15,705 nucleotides of DNA. Origin: JAVVUQ01 sp036653075 (lineage in GTDB: Bacteria; Bacillota; Clostridia; Christensenellales; CAG-314). Positions 1 to 5,925 of the stretch are shown here, piece after piece. The position numbers and the translations under genes are program-made. The stretch is from positions 1 to 15,705 of the forward strand of contig JAVVUQ010000034.1 of the NCBI GenBank assembly GCA_036653075.1, read 5' to 3'. The notes beneath the pieces were generated by a model that was not told the DNA's origin, did not search any database, and was given only the letters and a program-made list of their open reading frames with translations. The first letter of the stretch is position 1, and every line of letters starts with the position of its first letter.

Positions 1-2463
1 TCCGTTATGTTCAAAAAATGGTAAAAAACGGCCAGGCATTATAAGTCCTTTGTCAGAACTTTGCCATCTCACTAATGCTTCGGCGCCTATAATCTCTCCC
101 GTATTTATATCATATTTAGGCTGATAATAAGGCGTAAATTCTTTGTTCTTTATCGCTTTTTCCATATTATTACGATAAAAATCTTGTTCTTTAATTTTTT
201 CTATGTTAATTTCGTCATAATAATATAGCTTACTCTTTGTGTATGGCGTTTCAATTGAATCTTTAACTTGTAACGCCTTTTCAAACATTGCGTTTACGTC
301 GTTATCGGTACTATTTATTTTATATATAAATCCCGTTATAGTGATATTAATTGAAAATTCTTCCTTAAACTTTTTTTCTACGACCTCTATAAAATCTTCG
401 TATTTCTTTTCTAATTTTTCTTTTCCTTCATAATTTAATAGCAATACAAATCTGTCGCTATATGCTCGACAAACCAATTCTCCGTTTTCTAAACTATCTA
501 AAATACATTCGCCCAAAGCCTTTAAAGTCTTATCGCCTTTATCTCTGCCGTAATTTTCGTTGATTAACCTAAATTTATAAATATCTAACGTTGCTAAAGC
601 TTTGTTAACATTTTGCTTCTCAATCACTTTATTTGCTTCAATTCTAAATTTGTTTAAATTCCATAGTCCCGTAACGTTATCCACATACAAAGCTTGGGAT
701 AATTCATCACGTTTTTTTGATTTATATCTATAAACATACAGTATCGTTAGTGTTATAAGAATAAACGAAAGTACAATTGAGCCTACTATCCAATAGATAT
801 ATTCTTCTAATATATCGCTAAATTTAATTACTTTGTCTACTTGTGCGTGTACAGTATTTTTTAGTACAATATCGTTTATTTCATTAGATGATAATTGCGA
901 TATGGCTTTATTGATAATTGTATAAAGCATTACATCGTCAGTCGATTTATTCACTCCAATAGAATACGACCTCTGTACGTTTACAACTTGTGATAGAGTA
1001 CAATTTTCTATATTGTATTCTGTTATCATATTTTGTAATTCTAAAGTCGAACCAATACAAGCGCTTATTTTATTATCTAAATACGCCATACTCATATCAA
1101 ATACACTGTCAAATAGTTTGCCTTTTGCGCCATAATCATCTATTGCTTGTGATATGGAAAAAACTTTATCTACATAACCGATTTCTTGAATACGCACTTT
1201 TGATGAGCCATTTCGAAGTAAAATTAAAATAGGTGAGGTAAGATAAGGCATAGTAAAATCTATAAGCGGATATTGTATATCTTTACTCGTTTCTATTCCG
1301 ATAATAATCTTACATTTATTATCACAAAGCAACTCATACGCCTTATCCATACTATCTACATAGATATATTCAAATTGAATTGCCGTTTTTTGAGCTATAT
1401 AATCCAATATATCTATTCTTATACCCTTAGAGCTTCCGCTTTTATCAATATACGCAAAAGGCTTTGCAGACAACGAAATAGCAACTTTTTGCTTTATTCC
1501 TAATTGAGTTAATTCGTTGACATACGCTTTTTCTTCTTTCGTTAATAAATACCTTAACGCCGTATAAGTGCCAAAATACTTTTGCATTAAATCAACATCA
1601 AATTGCGGATTCATTAACAAAACTCTATCTTGTCCTTTGTTTAATTCATTTAATAATATTTCATTACCTTTTGTAACACAATAAAAAAGCTCGGTTGGAC
1701 AGAATCGGGCTAATAATCGTTCATCATTTTCAAATTTATGCAAATTGGTTGCATACATAGAATCAATATATCCGCTATTTAAAGCATAATTTAAATCTTC
1801 AATATTATCAAACTCAACAAATTTTATAGCGTCACGCTGCTTGTTGCGCTCAGCAATAAGCTGACGACCATCTAATCCATTTATTCCTTTAACATCATAT
1901 CTAAGTGTTTGAATTTCATCGCTATCAAACTTAAGATTATTTGAACGCAAAAACTCAAACAGCTGATAGTCATCATAGGCTTTCACACGCCCCATAAGCA
2001 TTCCATTCAAAACTTTAAAATCATTGTATACTTCGCTGTTGCCTTTATACATCATTATCACATTGTAACTCATACAATTTGATATTATAGAAAAATCTGC
2101 TGCCGCAATAGTAGCAGCGTCTTTTTTAACACCACCCAATATATCGATTTTACCATTTTTTAATAAATCCATACACTCTTCTTGAGAAATGTCTTCGCCT
2201 CTATCATTTTTTGTTATAAATTCATATTCCCAACCAGTATATTTTGCAATTTCAAGTAGATACTCGTATGTATAACAATTTGCGCTACCATTTGTTTGAT
2301 TTAACCCGCTCATCGAACTAAATCCAACTTTTATCGTATTACCCGCATTTGCTATGTTGTTTTCGAATTTCAATATTTTAAATTGAAATAATAATATTAT
2401 AAACAACGAAAAAAATAATACTACCCCTATACATAAATTTTTCTTGTGTAAATTCTCTCTCAT
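1..2463 (-). CDS. Membrane sensor: two solute-binding domains, degenerate GGDEF, EAL (3' end outside window)
   Basis: My own reverse-strand translation gives 821 codons open from ATG at 2463 to base 1, with no stop; the C-terminus lies beyond the window. Residues 10-28 are a hydrophobic anchor. Residues about 42-300 and 325-545 resemble two SBP_bac_3 (family 3 solute-binding) domains; their openings, TIKVGFSSMSG and KQKVAISLSAKPFAYI, are typical. A second membrane segment lies at about 557-580. A GGDEF-like domain (590-745) begins DNVTGLWNLNKF, but its active-site loop reads Y668-S-D-R-F672. An EAL domain follows from about 755, with E795-A-L-V-R-W intact. The inferred topology is an extracellular ligand sensor with a cytoplasmic cyclic-di-GMP module, more likely phosphodiesterase than cyclase. 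It starts 10 nt after the divIC stop with only a weak ribosome site, so co-transcription is likely. The domain calls are secure by pattern; ligand and activity are unknown. Confidence 0.88.
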   Translation of the reverse strand, partial: MRENLHKKNLCIGVVLFFSLFIILLFQFKILKFENNIANAGNTIKVGFSSMSGLNQTNGSANCYTYEYLLEIAKYTGWEYEFITKNDRGEDISQEECMDLLKNGKIDILGGVKKDAATIAAADFSIISNCMSYNVIMMYKGNSEVYNDFKVLNGMLMGRVKAYDDYQLFEFLRSNNLKFDSDEIQTLRYDVKGINGLDGRQLIAERNKQRDAIKFVEFDNIEDLNYALNSGYIDSMYATNLHKFENDERLLARFCPTELFYCVTKGNEILLNELNKGQDRVLLMNPQFDVDLMQKYFGTYTALRYLLTKEEKAYVNELTQLGIKQKVAISLSAKPFAYIDKSGSSKGIRIDILDYIAQKTAIQFEYIYVDSMDKAYELLCDNKCKIIIGIETSKDIQYPLIDFTMPYLTSPILILLRNGSSKVRIQEIGYVDKVFSISQAIDDYGAKGKLFDSVFDMSMAYLDNKISACIGSTLELQNMITEYNIENCTLSQVVNVQRSYSIGVNKSTDDVMLYTIINKAISQLSSNEINDIVLKNTVHAQVDKVIKFSDILEEYIYWIVGSIVLSFILITLTILYVYRYKSKKRDELSQALYVDNVTGLWNLNKFRIEANKVIEKQNVNKALATLDIYKFRLINENYGRDKGDKTLKALGECILDSLENGELVCRAYSDRFVLLLNYEGKEKLEKKYEDFIEVVEKKFKEEFSINITITGFIYKINSTDNDVNAMFEKALQVKDSIETPYTKSKLYYYDEINIEKIKEQDFYRNNMEKAIKNKEFTPYYQPKYDINTGEIIGAEALVRWQSSDKGLIMPGRFLPFFEHNG

Positions 2464-2473
2464 AAACTTACCA

Positions 2474-2746
2474 TTACTCTATAAGTTTCCATATTTGTTC
2501 TCCATCTTTAATTAGCCCCAATTCTCTCGCTCTCTTTTGAGCATATTCCACCTTTTTCATAAACTCTTTATCATTGAAAAGATCATCTTTTTGCGCATTT
2601 AACTGCTTGATTTCATCAATTAACAGATTTTTATCCGCTATTAATTTATTTTTTTGCAAAACAAGCATAACTAATACGCATATCAAAACTATTAGTAATA
2701 TTATGGCAGCCATTATTATAATTATTTTAATTTTCTCTTTACTCAT
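2474..2746 (-). CDS. divIC: Septum formation initiator, DivIC/FtsL type
   Basis: This 90-residue protein has the FtsB/DivIC plan: a short basic cytoplasmic tail (MSKEKIK), one membrane span at about residues 8-30, and a coiled-coil-like stretch at about 31-57 rich in K, L, D and N. The C-terminal segment, with KVEYAQKRARELGLIKDGE, matches the family's conserved AR-x-x-LGL-x-x-x-GE signature. DivIC acts outside the membrane with FtsL and DivIB to activate septal peptidoglycan synthesis. Identification is helped by position: in Bacillus subtilis divIC directly follows yabP and yabQ, exactly as here. A TAGGTG ribosome site lies about 9 nt before the ATG. The yabQ-divIC gap is 69 nt and shows no terminator. 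Confidence 0.85.
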   Translation of the reverse strand: MSKEKIKIIIIMAAIILLIVLICVLVMLVLQKNKLIADKNLLIDEIKQLNAQKDDLFNDKEFMKKVEYAQKRARELGLIKDGEQIWKLIE

Positions 2747-2815
2747 TTATGTACACCTACATTCTTTTTTCAAACCTTAACGTTGTCCATATACCTTATA
2801 CCTTATATTTTAACG

Positions 2816-3160
2816 TCATTTATCTATTTTATCCTTTTGCTTTTGCGTTAAAAAATTTCCACTAATAATACGATTATACAATTTCTCAACCACTCTGTCA
2901 AGTGGAAACTTTATAAATTTGTAATATAATATAAATCCAATAATTAAACCTAAAAAACAATATAAATCTGCCCCTCCGTTATTAAATATTAAAAATAACT
3001 GCGGCATAACAATTATTAAAAATACAGCGTAATTAATGTCACATAGTATTTTTACAGCCTTTTTTCCTTTTTTAACAAATACTAACGGGATTCGACTCGT
3101 TGACAACACAATCCCCATAATAAATCCAGCGGATATAAAAATAAAAAATATATTTAACAT
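2816..3160 (-). CDS. yabQ: Spore cortex biosynthesis membrane protein YabQ
   Basis: The protein has 114 residues with three hydrophobic segments (about 1-20, 38-60 and 66-83) and a lysine-rich tail ending KQKDKIDK. Sequence alone is only suggestive, because YabQ proteins are small and divergent. The segment order, the length and above all the location between yabP and divIC support the call. In Bacillus subtilis YabQ is made in the mother cell under sigma-E, sits in the forespore outer membrane and is needed for cortex formation. The gene starts 12 nt after the yabP stop, with GGAG about 9 nt before the ATG, so the two are probably one transcript. Confidence 0.8.
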   Translation of the reverse strand: MLNIFFIFISAGFIMGIVLSTSRIPLVFVKKGKKAVKILCDINYAVFLIIVMPQLFLIFNNGGADLYCFLGLIIGFILYYKFIKFPLDRVVEKLYNRIISGNFLTQKQKDKIDK

Positions 3161-3172
3161 TTTTTTCTCCGT

Positions 3173-3439
3173 TTACTTAAATAAATCTTTAAATACTGTT
3201 TTTTGCTTGTTAACTGCAGTGTACGCCATAGATTGAACATAATGAGCGTTTAACTCAGCCATTCCATTTTCCACATCAAATTTATTTGCATTTATTCCGC
3301 TTCCCCTTATTATAAGCCGCCCATTTTCTAACCCCAATTGCGCCTCTTTATCCATAAGCACATTTACCGCCGCCACTCCCGATACTTTAATTAAAATATT
3401 TTCACCTTCATTAGATAAATTTAATGTATGATTTTTCAT
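3173..3439 (-). CDS. yabP: Sporulation protein YabP (YabP/YqfC family)
   Basis: This 88-residue soluble protein has the YabP pattern: an N-terminal strand (HTLNLSNEGENILIKVSGV), then a variable region with LENGRLIIRGSGINANKFDVENGMAELN, the usual 'L-x-I-x-G-x-x-L' type beta-hairpin of the YabP/YqfC family. In Bacillus subtilis yabP is part of the sigma-E-controlled yabP-yabQ operon. It is the first gene of the cluster here. The start is fixed by TAGGAGC about 8 nt upstream of the ATG. A candidate sigma-E-like promoter lies 44-72 bases upstream of the start codon. Its presence is the main reason to think the host belongs to a spore-forming lineage, although sporulation ability itself cannot be judged from one operon. 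Confidence 0.87.
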   Translation of the reverse strand: MKNHTLNLSNEGENILIKVSGVAAVNVLMDKEAQLGLENGRLIIRGSGINANKFDVENGMAELNAHYVQSMAYTAVNKQKTVFKDLFK

Positions 3440-3482
3440 AAACTTCGCTCCTATATTAACGCATATTTATTCTATACCCTTT

Positions 3483-3511
3483 ATTTTATGTATATATAAA
3501 ACATTTTATAC
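3483..3511 (-). promoter_or_regulatory. Candidate sigma-E-like promoter of yabP-yabQ-divIC
   Basis: Reading the minus strand, GTATAAA (3511-3505), a 14-bp spacer and CATAAAAT (3490-3483) resemble the Bacillus sigma-E consensus (about KMATATT, 13-14 bp, CATACAMT). The -10 has one mismatch and the -35 two. The start point would lie near 3475, about 36 nt before yabP. The region is so AT-rich that chance matches are easy, and the assembly gap at 3530 hides any upstream element. The call leans on the known sigma-E control of yabP in Bacillus. Confidence 0.3.
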
Positions 3512-3529
3512 TATAAACTATACTTTATA

Positions 3530-3629
3530 NNNNNNNNNNNNNNNNNNNNNNNNNNNNNNNNNNNNNNNNNNNNNNNNNNNNNNNNNNNNNNNNNNNNNNN
3601 NNNNNNNNNNNNNNNNNNNNNNNNNNNNN
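3530..3629. other. Assembly gap (100 N)
   Basis: Exactly 100 unknown bases, the conventional placeholder for a scaffold join of unknown length. The true distance between yabP and the lipoprotein contig is not known. Confidence 0.99.
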
Positions 3630-3800
3630 AATGTATTTGTTTTATGTATTTATGCGTATATTTTTTATTATCATAGCTTTTATTAGAGTATCACGCCTGT
3701 ATATTAATTCAACAATAATCTATTACAATATAATTTTTTATGAGTCATTTAGCATTTATTGTACCATAAGCAAAATATTAAAACAATTTACTTGATTTTC

Positions 3801-3829
3801 TTGACAAATAATAAATCATATATTATAAT
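3801..3829 (+). promoter_or_regulatory. Consensus sigma-A promoter of the lipoprotein gene
   Basis: TTGACA at 3801-3806 and TATAAT at 3824-3829 are both perfect hexamers separated by exactly 17 bp. Transcription should start near 3836, giving a 5' untranslated leader of about 230 nt before the lipoprotein ATG. An ACTACA/TGTAGT inverted repeat (3833-3838 and 3850-3855) lies at the predicted start point. The stretch from 3630 to 3800 upstream of the promoter holds no recognisable gene. Confidence 0.85.
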
Positions 3830-4018
3830 GTAACTACATTATACTATATTGTAGTATTTTGATAGCATCTATTTATATATACTTTATTATTTAATTTTTA
3901 CGTTAAACTGATTGAAATCAAAGTTGAACGAATTTTTACTTATATCTATTTAAAATAATTTACATAATTTAAACACTTAAAACTACCTAAACGGGAGGTG
4001 ATAAGAGTATTATATTAA

Positions 4019-4063
4019 ATGAACAACTATAACAATATCACATTAAATTTTGGAGGTAAATAG
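4019..4063 (+). CDS. Possible 14-codon leader peptide ahead of the lipoprotein gene
   Basis: ATG at 4019 opens a 14-codon frame (MNNYNNITLNFGGK) that stops at 4061-4063, one base before the lipoprotein ATG. The lipoprotein ribosome site (GGAGG) lies inside its last codons, the geometry of translational coupling. A very strong Shine-Dalgarno match, GGGAGGTGAT at 3993-4002, lies upstream, but it is 16 nt from this ATG, which is longer than ideal. The weaker AAGAG at 4003-4007 is closer, at 11 nt. Asparagine-rich composition could equally be untranslated AT-rich DNA. Confidence 0.22.
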   Translation: MNNYNNITLNFGGK

Positions 4064-4064
4064 C

Positions 4065-4832
4065 ATGAAAAAATTAAAAATTGTATTGAGTTTATTTATT
4101 GTATGCGTTATGCTTACGCTTTGCGTTGGCTGTAAAAGTTTTATGGATTATATGTTCAAAAATTCAAGTCCTGATAAAACTATGGTTAATAGAGTATATT
4201 ATTATCAAGACTCAAATGCAAGAGTCGAAGCGATAAAAAACTCAACTTTTGCATATAATGATGATAAAACTCCTTACTCAAGGTTTTTATATGCAGATTT
4301 AGAGAAAATGAGCTGTGTTTCAAATAGCTATTATGGACTTAATCTTTTTACAAGCGTAAGTTCATCATTTTCAAAATTGACTATTCAAAACCATAACGCT
4401 ACAAATTATTTTACAGATTATTTTACTGTAAATGATAGTTTATTAAAATATGTATTTGTAATAAATGCAAATTTAAATTCAGTGGGCAATGATTTAAAAG
4501 ATTCCGATTTTAATAACCTTTTAATTACGCCTACTTCTGAGAAATTAATAGAAGGATATCCATATATGGGATTTACTATTGATGATACTGAAGAATCATA
4601 TCACTACGAATCAGGTAACAAAGAAGAAATGAAAAAGTTTCTCAATGTTTGGTTTAAATATGACAATGATAATAAAACTTATAAAAACACAGCTATTAGC
4701 CAATTAAATGGAAAAACTGTTACAACAATATACTTTTATTATTTACAAAACACTCAAAGCAATGAAGTTTTAGAAAAAGAATTTATTGATTTCTACAACA
4801 AAAATGCAAAATTACAGAATTTATTTATTTAA
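4065..4832 (+). CDS. Putative lipoprotein of unknown function
   Basis: I do not recognise this 255-residue protein. It begins MKKLKIVLSLFIVC and has a lipoprotein signal peptide: two lysines, a hydrophobic core and a CVGC lipobox with the likely lipidated cysteine at residue 23. After cleavage it would be anchored to the outer face of the membrane. The mature part is polar, rich in N, Y, S, K and D, with no further membrane span and no motif I can assign. The start is set at 4065 because GGAGG (4052-4056) lies 8 nt before it; an earlier in-frame TTG at 4050 overlaps that ribosome site and is unlikely. It is the only plus-strand gene here and lies on a contig isolated by gaps on both sides. 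The stop codon is 7 nt before the second gap, so nothing downstream is visible. Confidence 0.8.
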   Translation: MKKLKIVLSLFIVCVMLTLCVGCKSFMDYMFKNSSPDKTMVNRVYYYQDSNARVEAIKNSTFAYNDDKTPYSRFLYADLEKMSCVSNSYYGLNLFTSVSSSFSKLTIQNHNATNYFTDYFTVNDSLLKYVFVINANLNSVGNDLKDSDFNNLLITPTSEKLIEGYPYMGFTIDDTEESYHYESGNKEEMKKFLNVWFKYDNDNKTYKNTAISQLNGKTVTTIYFYYLQNTQSNEVLEKEFIDFYNKNAKLQNLFI

Positions 4833-4839
4833 TCGTATA

Positions 4840-4939
4840 NNNNNNNNNNNNNNNNNNNNNNNNNNNNNNNNNNNNNNNNNNNNNNNNNNNNNNNNNNNNN
4901 NNNNNNNNNNNNNNNNNNNNNNNNNNNNNNNNNNNNNNN
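4840..4939. other. Assembly gap (100 N)
   Basis: Exactly 100 unknown bases. The first bases after the gap are a tandem repeat, which probably caused the assembly break. Real length is unknown. Confidence 0.99.
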
Positions 4940-4990
4940 TTATATTTATCATAATGTAAATGCGATTATATTTATCATAATGTAAATGCG
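4940..4990. repeat. 26-bp tandem repeat, two visible copies, truncated by the gap
   Basis: Two adjacent copies of a 26-bp unit beginning TTATATTTATCATAATGTAA occupy 4940-4965 and 4966-4990; the second differs only at its last base. The first copy starts directly at the gap edge, so more copies may lie in the unknown sequence. It lies 63 bases beyond the stop codon of the Bax-inhibitor gene, in its downstream region. Confidence 0.9.
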
Positions 4991-5053
4991 TTTATAACTA
5001 TATTAAGTTTTATTAAAATAAAATAACATTTTGAACATATATAAATACTTTAT

Positions 5054-5827
5054 TTAGTCACTTTTTGAAGAAAGCAAAGCAAACAAACGTAAAAACTGCA
5101 TATACAGCCATACTAATGTTACGACTAAGCCTAACGATGCAATCCATTCATATTTTTTATCTAATCCCTGTTCTACTGTCATTTGAATTACTGCAAGGTC
5201 GCTAATAAGGCACAATGCTGCGATAATAATTAGAATTACTGAAATGAGCATTTGCAGCCAAAAACTTGACGTAAAATTAAGCATTACGGTTGGAAATAGC
5301 AATGTCAACAATAAAAATGCCACTTGGCTAACTACTAACGCTATTAACGATGTATATAATACCTGCCGAAATTTTGTTGTCGCTCGTATAATTTCGCTTC
5401 TATATAATAAAGTCATTACGCAAAAAGTTATTACTGTTGCCATCAACGCTGAAAATACTACGCCTGAATAAAGTTCTTCAAAGATTAAAGACACAAATCC
5501 TATCATTAATCCTTCGCAAATTGCGTAAATAGGCGCAAATATTCCTGCGATTTTTGGAATAAAGCTTGCTATCATTACGCTAACAAGAGCGCCAGCCGAC
5601 GCTATTACCAATAAAACTAAATAGTTTATACCAAACAGCAATCCATTTCCCGCCCAGTTGTTTCCAAACGTATTATTTGTAGCCATTACTGACAAGACTG
5701 CTGATATAGCTGTCAAAAATAATAATAACAGTGTTTTTAAACTGATACCCTTGTACGTCGCTGGTTTTCTAACTTCTTCGTGGATGTTTGATACTCTTGT
5801 CAATGTCGGATTACTTGTTCTAAACAT
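5054..5827 (-). CDS. Bax inhibitor-1/YccA family membrane protein
   Basis: The protein has 257 residues. A polar N-terminus beginning MFRTSNPTLTRV, the usual opening of bacterial YccA-type members of this group, is followed by about seven hydrophobic segments from residue 28 to the C-terminus. The central segment IAPIYAICEGLMIGFVSLIFEELY matches the conserved 'aP-x-Y-a-x-x-E-G-l-x-x-G-x-x-S' region. Characterised relatives in this superfamily (BsYetJ, TMBIM proteins) are pH-sensitive calcium leak channels, and E. coli YccA interacts with FtsH; which of these applies here is unknown. It lies 98 bases downstream of tex on the same strand. TAGGT before the ATG gives a modest ribosome site. The gap has a TATATAC-TT-GTATATA inverted repeat but no convincing promoter. 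Confidence 0.88.
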   Translation of the reverse strand: MFRTSNPTLTRVSNIHEEVRKPATYKGISLKTLLLLFLTAISAVLSVMATNNTFGNNWAGNGLLFGINYLVLLVIASAGALVSVMIASFIPKIAGIFAPIYAICEGLMIGFVSLIFEELYSGVVFSALMATVITFCVMTLLYRSEIIRATTKFRQVLYTSLIALVVSQVAFLLLTLLFPTVMLNFTSSFWLQMLISVILIIIAALCLISDLAVIQMTVEQGLDKKYEWIASLGLVVTLVWLYMQFLRLFALLSSKSD

Positions 5828-5925
5828 AATTTTACCTACCTTTTATTTACTATATATATAAGTCTTGATTTATATACTTGTATATAACAAATAATTATTT
5901 TATCTTTAATTGTTTTGTTTTACTA

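Noticed and set aside
990..1503. Two plus-strand frames of 76-80 codons (990-1232 and 1273-1503)
   Set aside because: Both are antisense shadows of the large sensor gene, whose reverse-strand frame is continuously open across them.
4065..4832. Horizontally acquired or phage lipoprotein
   Set aside because: Base composition looks like the neighbours and no integrase, transposase, att-like repeat or phage gene is visible; isolation by gaps is an assembly matter.
5871..5886. TATATAC-TT-GTATATA inverted repeat between tex and the Bax-inhibitor gene, as a terminator
   Set aside because: The stem is nearly pure A/T with a 2-base loop and no clear T tract on the minus strand; this can arise by chance in such AT-rich DNA.
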